NCBI RefSeq assembly: GCF_025602895.1
Contig: NW_026516206.1
Span: 124,001-188,000, forward strand
DNA length: 64,000 nucleotides
Reading direction: 5' to 3'
Source: Polychytrium aggregatum
Taxonomy: Eukaryota > Chytridiomycota > Chytridiomycetes > Polychytriales
The notes under the pieces are model-generated. The model was not told the origin of the DNA, ran no database searches, and saw only the letters and a list, made by a program, of their open reading frames with translations. Within the stretch, counting starts at the first letter, position 1. Each line of letters starts with the position of its first letter. A program made the translations under genes and the position numbers. Below are positions 33,872-45,400 of the stretch, one piece after another.

Positions 33872-36423
33872 CTAAAGCAGCGTCTCGAGCTGTCTCCACG
33901 ACTTGTTGTTCAGAAAGTCGTCGACGTCGGTGCTGCTCCAATCCTCCGAGTCCAAGAAAGAGGCGGTGGCGCCTTGGCATCCGACCGAGGTTTCGAAGCA
34001 GCTAAAGCCCTGCTTCTGCAGGTCCTTGGTGACCTTGGTGACCTTGGACGCTGGCGTGTCTGAGGCAGCGATGCGGGAGACGGTTATGCGGGGTTAAACC
34101 TCGGTAGCATCGAGGCATACCGGCCACTCATCTTCCTCACATCAGTATCGTGTGCACGACGGTTCCGCTTACCCTGTCTCAGGAGGGTGAGAGCACATCC
34201 ACCGCCTCCGGCACCTGTGAGCTTGGAGTGGAGCCCGTGGCCTGTGGTGATCTGGCGGACCAACTCGAGTGTTGGGTGGCTCACACCGGCGCTCACGAGA
34301 AGCCCGTGGTTCATATCGATCAAAGCCTTTGATTATATGGATTGTAGAAAGCCGATGAGTTTGGCCGAGCGAATGGACCGGCGAGGCGACTCTCTCTATC
34401 CAACCCAATCCTATGACTGCAGCAGCAGTGGCTGCCACAACAGCATCAGGGGCTGGTTCTGGACATACCTCGATATCCTCAAAGATGGCTTGTGTCAAGT
34501 CCTTATTGCCAGCGCTGAAGAGACTCTTGAAACGGTCGCTGACGTTCTGGATGGCGTCGATGACGTGCTGCATCAGCTCCGGAAACTGGGAATAAGGGTA
34601 GCGCATGACCAGCAACACGGTTCGATGGGCAAACGGATATGCAGATGTAGCGTTATCGATGCTGTTTCAATTTCCATACCAATGCTGCAATACCCATACC
34701 AGTGCTGCAGTATCCATGACGATGCTGCAGTATCCATGTTGCTGTCGCCCACGCAGACATACCTTTTCTTTTCTGAGCCGCACGTTCTCCACCTGCACCT
34801 TGGTGTTTTTCGGGTGGTTCGTGTTGGTGAGCAGGAAGCGCAGCGAGGTGAATCTGTTTGGCGAACACATTGAGTCAAATGTCGTCCTCATTCCCGGGAA
34901 TAGGCCGCTTCGACCTCTCTACGGATTATATGTGGTCTGATCATTTCTCTGCCTCGGCTTCACTGAGCAACTAGCCCATCGGTCGTCATGGAGACTGCTG
35001 CTGACGAGTTCGATGCAACTGGATGGCACCTGGACGCTTACCCGTCAAGAACTTTCATGCTGCCTTTCGTATACATCTGCGCACCGCCTAGTAAGCAGAG
35101 GCCGCACGGGTCAGCGATGATGAGCGATGATCAATGATGATCAGCCCCGCGCCTGAAGCAACTGCACCATCACGACACCAGTGCTCAGATCTGCTCGTAC
35201 CATAAGTACACAGGGCGTTGTCAATGCCCGACGGATTGCCGTGCAGGATCTTCTCCGACAGAAAAGCCCAGTCGTTGATCACCTTGCGATTGTCGAGCGA
35301 CAGCTTCACCTTGAAATCTCCGAAGGACTGCATGTGCTTGTAGTGCAGCAACAGCGCAGTTGAAACGCACACGCTGAAGGAGGCCGATGAGCCGAGCCCA
35401 GCACCGACTGGGAGCGACGACCGGAAGGCAATGTCGATTCCCTCTTGTCTGCACAGGGTTCAGCGACGAGATCGAGATCGAGACGCTGATGAGCCCTCCA
35501 GACCGGAACCGACAGCTTGGGAACTTCCCGAGGACTCTCCGGACCAGAACCCCATTCAAGCCCAATGGGAGCGACGATATCGCCAGGCGGACGGATCCAA
35601 TGATGATCCACCCAGGGCTGGATGACAATGAGGCGCTCACAGATGCAATACGATGCATACCTCTCATCGCTCAGGAAGACAAACAGGTACAGAAAGGCCA
35701 GTACGGCCTGGATGGCGTTGTGATCGGTAACTTTGGTCAGCAGCTTTGCGATCTCGTCGCGGATGGTCGGGTCGATCTCGGACGTCGATGCACCTTCTGT
35801 AAAGTTGAAAGCGGGAAGTAAGAGGTCATGTAAATAGGCGGGCGAACCAGATCGGGACATCGACGATACCGCAAACGCCGCAACACCAACGAGCGAGCTG
35901 GGGCAGTGACTCGGCCAGCGGGTTGTCGGGATATGCGCACCTTTGCTGGCCAGAGCCTTGATGGCGACCAGATCGCTTCGGGACCATTCCTCCTCCAGTT
36001 TGAGGTCTGGGAGATGAAGCCGGATCTTCTCATCCGATCTCTCGTTAATGTAGAGATACGAGCGAAGACCGAGGCTCGCAGCAATAGCCGTCTGGGCGGT
36101 TGCATTGAGAAAGGGAGGAAGGTGAAAAGGAGAGGTGCCGTTTCAGCCGCCAAGTCGTTTCAGCCGCCGAGCCGAACCGAGCCGAGCCATGATGAAATTA
36201 GTTCATGGACAAGGGTCGACTACGGAACATTGGCCACTGCAGAGCGAATACTCGGGATGGTGCGGAGGCCCACCTTTCCATAGACCACAGCATGTTCGCC
36301 AAACAGGATGACTTTGCCTGGGGCCGACACGACCAGGCCGGGCGGGGTACGTTTGTGCTTGCGGGAGGCCTTTTCGGAGCTCTGGACGACCGAGGCGACG
36401 GGGTTGGAGCGAGTCGATACCAT
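33872..36423 (-). CDS. ERG12: Mevalonate kinase
   Basis: Nine exons: 36274-36423, 35941-36091, 35661-35796, 35201-35448, 35042-35087, 34763-34853, 34469-34585, 34173-34326 and 33872-34059. They join in phase to 426 residues. The enzyme phosphorylates mevalonate with ATP, in the isoprenoid and sterol pathway. GHMP motif 1 is VVSAPGKVILFGEHAVVYGK (residues 31-50). Motif 2 is LPVGAGLGSSASFSV (about 158-172). HGNPSGIDNALCTYGG carries the catalytic Asp. KVQVENVRLRKEKFPELM and LIDMNHGLL follow, and motif 3 is LTGAGGGGCALTLL. The C-terminal exon ends WRQLETLL. Exon 8 uses an AAAG acceptor. Intron 6 carries a minisatellite of about 22 bases. Confidence 0.95.
34664..34741. repeat. Minisatellite in MVK intron 6
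   Basis: About 3.5 imperfect units of roughly 21-24 bases around the core ccatacca(g)tgctgca(g)ta, inside the intron between MVK exons 6 and 7. Confidence 0.75.
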
Positions 36424-36992
36424 GGCGGTGGTGGGCGGATTGGCAGTCGAGACGTGGGGTGTTCGTCGTTGGCCCAGAGGAGGCGGGTGGGAGGGTTTGG
36501 TGGGGCGGATGATGGAAACGAGGGAACAGTGGCGGGCTGCCAGAAAGGCAGAGCCGAGAAAAAATACGGGGCTGCCGCTCACCCCATGCTTCCCACAGCA
36601 TCCGCAAACGAGGCAGCGCACCCGTATTCGCAGCGAATGCTCTTTTTTTTTTTTCCCTGGGATCCCGGATTGAAAGCACGGCCGGTCGTCGCTCACGATG
36701 ACCATCCACACCCTGGATATTCGCTGCCGTCAGGGTCACTGATCCGCGGGACAGCCGCTACCCAAGCCCACCAATTAACCAGCCGAATGGGACTGCCTGT
36801 CGCAGGACCGGCGATCGAGAATACGATAGATGCCAACTGCGGGCGGGGCGGGGTCGTGGATATTGCGACAATGAAACATAGGCTCTGGATATCGAGTATT
36901 TTTGTTTCCTATGCACGGGCGTCTCGCTCAGAGGCCCTGGAGTGTGCTCTGCTTCTGTTTCGTGCAGACGACGACCGTCCAGAGCGCAGTAT
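36424..36992. other. MVK promoter interval
   Basis: 569 bases upstream of MVK, ending at the 3' end of the next minus-strand gene. Contains a T12-like run at about 36643-36654. No gene seen. Confidence 0.5.
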
Positions 36993-38149
36993 TCACTCGA
37001 ACTCGACCCACTGATAGGCGATCGGCCCAATGAATGGGAGTTGGTATCGCTCCAAGTTATCGGCGCCGATGGCGGCCTTGTAGCTGCCAGCGGCAGCAGA
37101 GATGAAATGGGATGGAGTGAGATGAAATGGGATGGAGTGAGATGAAATGAGAAGAGACACCACTCGCTGATTCGCGACTAAATGGCAGCAACGCCGCTGA
37201 AACCAAGACTCGACACAGCGCAGACTTACCCAAGCCAGGCAATCAGACCAATTTCCGCAAAGAAAAGCAGCCAGCTCAGGCTGCTGGAGACAAAGGAGAA
37301 GACAAACTGCAGGATCTATATGTACCACAGGCAGTTAGCTAATCCATGCCATGGCCGGCCAGCCCATCGAGTGTCTGCACCGAGCCCATGGTATTCGCTC
37401 GATACAGATGGAGAAGGGTATACGCACAAAGTACGGCGTGAACAGGAGGCAGGATTGCCAGGCATGGAATCTGGAACGGGGATTACCGATAATGACACAT
37501 GCGGTGGTTAGCCTCTGGTGCAGAGGGTTCAGTTGCATCCAGCGAGACCCTCTCGGTCCGATCGTCCGGCTCAGCGCCCGGGCAGTGCGTGCAGTCATCG
37601 CTAGGCATCGATCGCAATCGATGGAGCACCCCCCTCCGGGTTGATCGCTGTGGAAACTGCCGTCGCCACCGGTCACTGTGTTGTTACCGGACATAGTCGT
37701 TCTTGGTTTCCAGGATCAAAAGCGCTACTCCTGGAGGGGAAAGAATGGACGAGTCAGCGCATTGATGTCCCTACAGCTCATCCACGGACTTGTGCGGTAC
37801 CCGCAAAAGCTGCAGGGAAGCGGCATGCATCCAAGTATCCAGACACCTCTGGAGGAAGGCAGCCAGAGGCTCTCACTGTCGGACCAAATCGGCTGCCTTG
37901 CGGCATCGACCTCGTACCCGTGAATGCACCCAGGAAGTAGCACAGTGCTGCCTCGATATCCAGGCGAATGGGGAGCTGCGTCTCGTATTTGTTCACTCGC
38001 TCGGCTTGATCGAGGCCCGAGGGAGGGAATCCGGTGAAGGAGCTGCTGTATGAGCCGAAGCCCTCGACGGTGACGGAGGCCGAGGCGGCGGATGGACCGA
38101 TGCCAGAGGCCGATGGATCATCCTGCAAGGGTCTATAGGAGCCGGACAT
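36993..38149 (-). CDS. UPF0132/DUF4870-like small membrane protein
   Basis: Five exons: 37918-38149, 37688-37730, 37428-37470, 37230-37306 and 36993-37083. They join in phase to 161 residues. The N-terminal 55 residues are polar and Ser/Gly-rich. The conserved core starts ETQLPIRLDIEAALCYFLGA, then VALLILETKNDYVRFHAWQS, a hydrophobic LFTPYFVFSFVSSSLSWLLF helix pair, AWLGYKAAIGADNLERYQLP and FIGPIAYQWVEFE. This is the fungal UPF0132 pattern: three to four membrane helices, molecular function not established. Two successive exons are 43 bases each. Intron 4 holds a 20-base repeat and a 10-base repeat sits just upstream of the ATG. Confidence 0.88.
37101..37150. repeat. 20-base minisatellite in UPF0132 intron 4
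   Basis: Two full copies and one half copy of gatgaaatgggatggagtga, within the intron before the last exon. Confidence 0.9.
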
Positions 38150-38578
38150 GACGACGGTGGTGGTGCTAGGAGATGCAGGCAGATGCAGGCAGATGCAGGG
38201 AGATGCAGGGAGATGTGGATGCAAAGGCAGGCAGGCACAGGAGCACGCAGATTCCGCCAAGCCATGCGAGCCATCCACCGGACGAGCACCACCCCGGCTG
38301 GATCGCTGCTGCCCCGGCGAGAGGCCGCTGTTCTGGATAGCGGCTGGCTGCTGCAACGGGCGGACGGCCGACAAACCACCCACGGCAAGCGGCCGCAGAT
38401 GCGGCTCTGTGCATTGGGAATCCATCTCTCCAACATCAGCAGTAACGGCAACGATGGCGCGATCTTGGCTCTGGGCCGAGCCAGAGTATATATTGCCACA
38501 GGCCCTCTGCAAACGGCCGGCGGCATGCTTCCTCTCGCTCACACTATTCTGTGGACAGCACCGACTCCCTCTCGGCAA
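38150..38578. promoter_or_regulatory. UPF0132 promoter interval
   Basis: 429 bases between two minus-strand genes. Includes the 10-base array, and tatata at 38488-38493 in the region that would be upstream of transcription. Confidence 0.35.
38171..38220. repeat. 10-base repeat upstream of UPF0132 gene
   Basis: Five units of agatgcaggc/agatgcaggg at 38171-38220, 22-71 bases upstream of the start codon and so probably in its 5' UTR or core promoter. Confidence 0.9.
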
Positions 38579-39645
38579 TCACTTGGCCAAAGAGAAGGTC
38601 TTGGGAATGATCTCGATCCAGTATCCGTCGGGATCGGCGGCGAAGGCGATGCCCTTCATGCTGCCTGTTGTCGGATATCCGCAGGTCAGCATCTGCGTGA
38701 ATGGCTCTGATCTCTTGCAAAGTGCACTCCCCTCTACTAGCGCTGCAGCAGCATTTCCGCTCCAAAGCGGGCTTTCTCAAGAACAGCTACCTTGATCCGG
38801 CTTCTTGACAAACGACACTCCTTCAGATTCCAGGCGAGCGCAGGCAGCATCGACGTTGTCGACCGTGATGCAAATATGCCCTGTTGATTGCAAGTGTCGG
38901 TCACCAATTCATTGTTGGTTGCATCGGTATTGTGGAACCATAAAGCAACCCATCTGTCGTCAAGACCTACCGAATCCTCGAGGTTCCTTGTTGCCGTTGT
39001 GATATCCGGCAAAGCTGTCGTCCGACTCGGTGCCCCAGTTGCTGGCAATCGGCGAGCCAACGAGTGAGCCAAGGTCGATCCAATCCAGCGACTCTCTCCA
39101 ACGGCCCGGTGTGCTATGGTGATTGCAACGAGATCCACCGTTTGCTTAGCAATTCCACTCGGCAGAGTCTTACTGGGTCAGCTCGAGAACGCCCGGACGA
39201 GAGAAAACGTAAGCCTTGCGGACGCTCTCGTCGGCTTCCAAGACTTCCTTGGGGACGTTGTATGCCAGGAAATACAGCGTGAACTTGCCCTGCTCAAAGT
39301 CCTGGCGAGTCACTTGGCTGCAAAGCGTTTGACGGTCGAGTCAGCAGGTTGCATCGTCGGGCGGTCCAGCGACGGGGGATGCAGCATCGGCACGGCGCTA
39401 CAGAGGTCAAATCTACCTCATGCCGAGGAGTCGAGTATAAAAGTCCAGCGATTTGGCAGGGTCTCGGATCCGGAGCATAGTGTGGTTGAACTGCAGAGAT
39501 GGAACCGACAAACACCGCATTGAATCGGTGAGGCAAAGGAGCAGAGTCAGCAAATGTGTGCTGGGCTCGGTGACGACGCATCCCACCCGCCCCCGCTGGT
39601 CCGGAGAGCTGTGCGTACATCATAGGTTGCGGTGTCGGTCGACAT
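38579..39645 (-). CDS. GLO1: Glyoxalase I (lactoylglutathione lyase)
   Basis: Six exons: 39619-39645, 39417-39490, 39174-39317, 38971-39041, 38791-38880 and 38579-38664. They join in phase to 163 residues. The enzyme converts the methylglyoxal-glutathione hemithioacetal to S-lactoylglutathione. It is the single-domain type, as in bacteria and animals rather than the doubled yeast enzyme. Motifs are in order: [74 protein letters not shown]. The four metal ligands are present: His 12 in NHTM, Glu in LELTH, His in GHICI and Glu in WIEII. The first exon has 27 coding bases. It is cytosolic, with no targeting signal seen. Confidence 0.95.
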
Positions 39646-39898
39646 GGTGGTGCTGTTGCGAGCGGGATGAGCGGGACGAGCGGGATGCGAGAGGGCCTGG
39701 TGAGCGATGTCGAGATCGATGTCGAGGGCGATCCGGCAGGCCCAGCCGCTCTTTTTGGGGCGACTTGGATCGGCTCGGATTTCAAACTCGTCTCCGTTGC
39801 TGGCTGCCAAATGCTGCGTCGGTCGAGCCCGAGCTGGTCGAGTCGTTCGCGCATTCGGAAACACACTATATTGCACATCGGCGACAGCTATCGCCCGC

Positions 39899-41131
39899 TC
39901 ATGACCGCAGCGCCAGCCGCATCGAGCTCTCGGCAATCAAGGTCTGGCAGAGGGTACCCTCGGCATCGGCCAGGGTCAGATCGGCACCGCTATCGAGGAG
40001 CAGCTGGGCGATCGGCGCATTTTCGACCGTGGCTGCGAGGTGCAATGGTGTCTGGCCCTCCCGGTCCTGGGCATTGACGTTGGCTCCGCGGGCGATGAGA
40101 TATTCGACGAGCGGCTGGTATTCGCGGTCGCTGGCCCAGTGCAGCAGCGTCATTCCCTGGCGATTACACCCAAAGGCGCCTGGTTAATAAAGCGCACCGG
40201 CTGTTGAGTCTGAGGAGTTGCTCCAAATCGGCTCACCTGCTCGTCGGTGCCATCGATGGGGGCCCCATTCTCGATCATCTTCTTGACCCGCTCGAGATTG
40301 CCCTCCTCGGCCCACTCAAAGATTGTTTTGTCGGCATCCCTGGCGATGAGCAGCGGCGGCGTGAGCTCCATCAGCTTGTCCGTCGCAGCTGCTGACAAGC
40401 ATGCTTCGTCGATGCATATGCCTCTTCTGTCGACAGCAGCGAACACTTACGCAATTTCGGCCCGGTGTCCGCCCATGGTGCTGACAGCAACGCCGGTGCC
40501 GCTCTCAGAGCTAGCCGAGCCTGAGGCGCCGTCCTGCTACATGACATGAGGGCATCAGCAGCGATGCCATCTCGGCCAATATTCCGTGCGCTTCAAGGAT
40601 GGTAATCCTGCGGATCTTGGCGGTCGCATACCTGCAGCGATTCTGTCGCTCCACCCCTCACTTCATCGACGAGCTGGATGTATAGCTCTTGGGCTTCCTC
40701 CTTTGACAAATGGCTGTGGCTCTTCCAGGCATCCCACTGCAAACACAGATCCAAGCCGGGGTCGTGGTGAGACGGAGGTGATGAGGGAACAGAGGGAGCA
40801 GATGGAATGGAGGGACCAGATGGAATGAAGGGAGCAGATGGAATGGAGGGAACGAGGGGAATGGAAGGCTGTTGGGCTCCATCTCCATCCCGATGTTGTC
40901 GTGCGTATGCGTCTACGTCATGAGCAATCCTTAGCATGAGTCGTAAAAGGCGGCGCACACCTTGGCTCGTCCCGTAAAGTCAAAGTAGCCCGGCTGGGGA
41001 GTGTTGTTCGGGCCGAGGGTGCCGACTTTGTAGAGAGCGTAGATCTTCAGCAGCACCGAGCGCTCGAACTTGAGGTCCTTCCGCGAGGTCAGGTACTCAG
41101 CGGCTTCTGTGAACAGCTCCTGGGTGTCCAT
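39899..41131 (-). CDS. ACBD6: Acyl-CoA-binding protein with ankyrin repeats (ACBD6)
   Basis: Five exons: 40961-41131, 40632-40736, 40451-40536, 40237-40339 and 39899-40156. They join in phase to 240 residues. The N-terminal ACB domain reads LFTEAAEYLTSR … LKIYALYKVGTLGPNNTPQP … FDFTGRAKWDAWKSHSHLSK … EEAQELYIQLV; the Tyr-Lys and Lys-Trp residues that hold acyl-CoA are present. A Gly/Ser linker follows, then ADADKTIFEWAEEGNLERV and ankyrin repeats GMTLLHWASDREYQPLVEYL and EGQTPLHLAATVENAPIAQL. Length and order match animal ACBD6, which supplies acyl-CoA for protein and lipid acylation. Intron 1 contains an 18-base repeat. The gene is divergent from the Alba gene, 229 bases away. Confidence 0.92.
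40801..40855. repeat. 18-base minisatellite in ACBD6 intron 1
   Basis: Three units of gatggaatggagggacca and variants; related ggag-rich copies begin at about 40780. Confidence 0.85.
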
Positions 41132-41360
41132 GCGGTGCAGCTGCAAGGTCTCAACGAGAGGGAGCAATGGGCAGGCGGCTGGACGGGTGCGGGTGGCCAA
41201 CGAAGATCGGCAAGGCGGCGAGATTGAGATCGAGACCATGTTCTCTCGACGAAGCTGCCTGATTGGGACCAGCAAACCCCACCGCCCGACTCATCCACGG
41301 CTCTCGACCGATCTGCGACTCTGGTTCTGCCGACACCAGCCCCGCACCGAGACACTCGCC
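41132..41360. promoter_or_regulatory. Compact divergent promoter ACBD6 / Alba gene
   Basis: 229 bases between two start codons on opposite strands, the shortest divergent spacing in the window. No TATA box recognised. Confidence 0.4.
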
Positions 41361-42014
41361 ATGGACAGCCAGAACTCGCTCAGCGTCTCGACCGGAGGAA
41401 AGATCAATGCCTATGTGACGCAAGCCCAGGGCCATCTGGAGGTAGAGAATAGCGATGGATCAGGAGCCGCCAAGCACGCCGATCGTCCGAGCGGATCATG
41501 AGCAGCCTTCGGTCCAGCGACTGCCATCGGACTTGGGCGAGCCCTCGACCGAAGCTCTGGCTCACGCCAAGCAAAGGTACTTCTTGCCTATAGAGCCGGC
41601 ATACTGATTGTGTTGGGCTGTCCCCAACCTCCCAGACTTGTGGATCGGTGGTGATCGTCGGCAAGGCCAAGTCGATCAGCAAAGCCGTCACTGTCGCCGA
41701 GATCGTCAAGCGCCAGGCTACCCAGGATCTGACACAGGAGACTGAAATCAACTCGGTGGAGACCGAGCCTGGCTCCGAGAGCGCCCAGCGGTAGGCCGGG
41801 ATGACTTTTGCTTTCATATCTGCTCCATGCGGTTGCTGGCCGATTCTTGCCGTGGGGTCAATCTACCGATTTACCAAACGACCAGCAATTGCGGCGCCCA
41901 TCCACTCAGACGAGACCCGGCCAACGATATCTTAGCTACAATTATGCCTCGCACTCGTTGTCCAGGTTCTCAACCCTCCCTGTGATTCGGATTACGCTCA
42001 AGCCTGCTGCTTAG
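41361..42014 (+). CDS. Alba-domain protein, RNase P/MRP Rpp25/Pop6-like
   Basis: Exons 41361-41441, 41636-41790 and 41966-42014 join in phase to 94 residues. The sequence GGKINAYVTQAQGHLE, then GSVVIVGKAKSISKAVTVAE with IVKRQ, is the Alba fold pattern of the Rpp25/Pop6 subunit of RNase P and MRP. The final strand TLPVIRITLKPA matches the PxIxIxLS end of that family. The first donor (GAG|GTAGAG) and the last (CG|GTAGGC) each avoid an in-frame stop. The length is at the short end for the family. Another open stretch in intron 1 (about 41500-41575) could be an alternative exon. The function is inferred from the domain. Confidence 0.62.
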
Positions 42015-42411
42015 CATATCGATCGGCGCGCATCATTCGGCCCATCATCCATCTTGGTGCCGATGTGCCCGGGGCGCATGGCATGGCATGGCATGGCATG
42101 GCTCGGACCGATGAATAGAATTCGCATGGCCCTCGTCCATGCCTCCTTGGGCATACTATCTCGCCATCGCTGGGTCTCTCGACACCATGACTGTTCGCTG
42201 GCGATTGCCTCTTCACTCCGACACCAGCCATGTCTTGGCCAGGGTCGTCGATCTGCTCAATCGGATCGGCTGGCCGTTGCCTCTTTCATTGCATGGCGCT
42301 TTTCCCGCCCAGCGCCCGACTCTGCCAATGAGACCAGCCACGGGCCTGCTTGCAGGATCGATCTGGAGGAGCCACCCGTCGCGAGACCGACTTTGATCTC
42401 ATGCCGACGAA
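42015..42411. promoter_or_regulatory. Gap upstream of kinesin gene
   Basis: 397 bases. A catgg repeat (atggcatggcatggcatggc) lies at about 42078-42100. No gene seen. Confidence 0.4.
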
Positions 42412-45400
42412 ATGGCACACGGCCCCAGGCTCATGCCCTCTGATCGCGGAACGCTGCCGAGACTGAATCTCTACCAGCCGCAACCGCAGCCGCAACCGCA
42501 ACCGCAGCCACCATCACAACCACCATCGCAGCTGCAGCCGCGGCCGTCCAGCATCGGCGGTGCCGAAGAATGGTACCCCGAGGCCGAGGGTGATATTGAT
42601 AACTACGAGGCCGGTGATGATGGCGCAAAGGGTCAACTGCGCGTTGTAGTGAGGTACTCCAGCATTCCATGCGACCCAGGGCCCGGGCGGACACTCCAGC
42701 ATGCGAGCCTCTGCAGACTCATGATGGCGTGAGGACCAAAGTGCTGCGTCGCTGTGATATGAGGATCTCCCTGACTGTGCGGGTCCGCTATCGTACCAGG
42801 CTACGGCCCTTCAACGAGATCGAATACAACCGCGAGGGCTTTCTGGGCAGCTCGCATCCCGGCATCGGCTGTCTGATGGATCAGCAAACACTCAAAGTCG
42901 GTGGGCCCTGCATCCCATGCTTGGCGGACATCTTGTGCTTGTTGCGTCTTTCGCGAGCCTCGTGGATCTCTCGTTTCGACTGCATTCCCGAGGGCCTGTT
43001 GCATCGCATCCCATCAGTATCGATTATCCTCTGTCGGGATTTCCCTGTTGAAGTCGCTCGCATTGACCACCGACGCTCCACCGACGACACAGATCTCGTC
43101 CGGAGACGGCAAGGAGCGTTCGCTGACGTTTCATCACGTCTTCCCCGAGGACACGACCCAACAAAAGATGTTTGATGAATGCGGGATCAAGGAACTCATC
43201 GTTCAAGCAATCGACGGGTAACGCCTCGGATTTAGCCACGACGCAGCTGGCATTCTGAATTGCGAATCGGCCATGGCGCATGGGGCAATCGCACCGCTGT
43301 CGATTCGCCATCAAGCAAGCAATCAACATTCCGCTCTGACATCAACTGCCCCAACAGATACGCTGTGACTGTGTTTGCTTTTGGCCAGACAGGTAGGCCT
43401 CGAATGTGCCCGCTTCACCGCAAGCCAGACATGCTGTTGTGCTGAGCGCTGCGGGCGTTCTCATGTTTCGCATGGCCATTCACACACATTCCCAGGCTCC
43501 GGGAAGACATTTACCATCACTGGCGCGGAGGAAGAGCTGGCGCCTCTGCCTTCTCAGAGCGAGGGCTGGTTCAGCGAACAAGCCGGTATTGTTCCGCGAT
43601 CGCTGCGGTTCCTGTTCGAAGAGATTGCCAACAGGACCATGTCGGAGTCAGCATCGTCCGAATTCTTTGTCAATGCCGCCTACCTTGAAATCTACAACGA
43701 GCAAGTGCAGGATCTTCTCAACCCAGGGACTCCTCCGCTGCCTGTCCGCTGGAGTCAGGACAAGGGATTCTATGTCGAGAATCTGCTGGTGGTCGAGTGT
43801 GAGATCCTGGACGACTGCATGGCTGTGCTGGAGGAAGGTATGTAGCAAAGCCGATCAGCATTCAGCATGGGTGTTGAATGGGGTCTTGGAGGGAATTCTT
43901 GAAAGGGATTCTTGAAAGGGATTCTTGAAAGGGATTCTTGAAAGACATTCCTGGAGGGGGCTGTTGAAACAGGTGCCAGTACATGAGGTTTCGGCTTGAA
44001 GGGGTCGGCGGGATGCGAACTGGCTCGTCGACTGCAAGCTGCTCATTTGCATTTCTGGTCCAACGGATGACAAGGCTTGCGGAACAGAACTACGGGGTCG
44101 CATAAGCTCAACGAGCGATCAAGTCGAAGCCACAGCATCATGACCATATACATCGACAGCGAGACAGTTGACCCAGAGGACGACTCGAGGCTGCGGAAGC
44201 ACGGCAAAATCAGTTTTGTGGATCTCGCAGGTGGGGATTCGCAGAATAGCGATAGCGGTGCCCACAAATGACGGGCGCTATCTGGTCGTATGTTTCTTGT
44301 GGCTCCAACAGGCAGGCTCCGTGGTGCGGCATGCACTGTCTCGGCTGATGACAGCTATTCCCCTCGTCGCTGCAGGCAGTGAGAAAGTCAAGGAATCCAA
44401 GGCATCGGGCGAAACCCTGACAGAGACCCTCAGCATCAACAAGAGCCTTTTGACACTTGGTCAGTATGGACTGCTTGGCTGGATGCCCTTGCACATCCGC
44501 TAATGGCTTGGCTGGCGAACTAAAGCCCAAACTGCTGTCGGATTGTCTGCACAGGAAACTGCATATCAGCTTTGTCAAATGCCAGTCGCCGCAAAACCCA
44601 CATCCCATACCGAGATTCAAAGCTGACCAAGCTGCTTTCGGATTCGCTGGGAGGTCACGGACTGGCCCTGATGATCGCGTGCATCTCTCCAGCCAAGCTC
44701 AATTTCCAAGAGACACTCAAGACGCTGCGCTATGCAAATCGGGCAAAGCGCATCCGCAACAAGCCCATCGTTCGGGTCGATCCGCGCGAACGGCTGGTCA
44801 TGCAACTGCGAGAGACGATCAAGGGTCTCCGGCTCGAGAACGAGGTGTTTCGGGACTACCTTGGCCCGCAAAAGTCCTCAGCTGCGCTGGCGCTGATGAG
44901 CCGCAACCAGCTTCGTGCCCAGTCGAGGCTATCTCAGAGCCACCTTCCTCCAATTCGGGACCCTCGGATGCGGGGATACTCGAATCCCGAACTGGCGGTA
45001 TCGGCCGAAGGCAACTCGATCGCCAGCAGTCGCCTGTCGAGCAATGGTGGCCGGACATCCCAGACGATGCGCCGGTACTCCAAGAACGGGACTGCAACGG
45101 CGACTGTCATTCCCGACGAGGAGAAATCGTACTGGGTCGAGGCTGTTGAAAACTTGCAGTGCGAAAACAGCGAGCTGGTCATGGCCAAGGCTCGAGCAGA
45201 CAAGTCGTATGCGTCGCTCTTGAGAGAGAACGAGCGTCTGGCCAAGGAGCTGAGGCGGTATCAGCAAATCGATCTGGAACCGGCCCGTCGAAGTGCCAGC
45301 ATCGCCGAGGCTGAAGGCGGCGGGTCTGAAAGAGCAATTGTACACTCAAGCTTGCCAAGTTTCCATGGCGACGACGAGGCGCTGGTACATCGTGCCCGAC

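Noticed and set aside
40237-40446. Longer ACBD6 exon 4 starting near 40400
   Set aside because: The acceptors there give the wrong phase; the CGCCAG acceptor at 40340 keeps phase and matches the family junction before DKxIF.
42897-42900. GTGGGC donor one codon later for kinesin exon 2
   Set aside because: It leaves a phase for which no acceptor was found before exon 3; the earlier GTCGGT keeps phase, though the junction stays uncertain.
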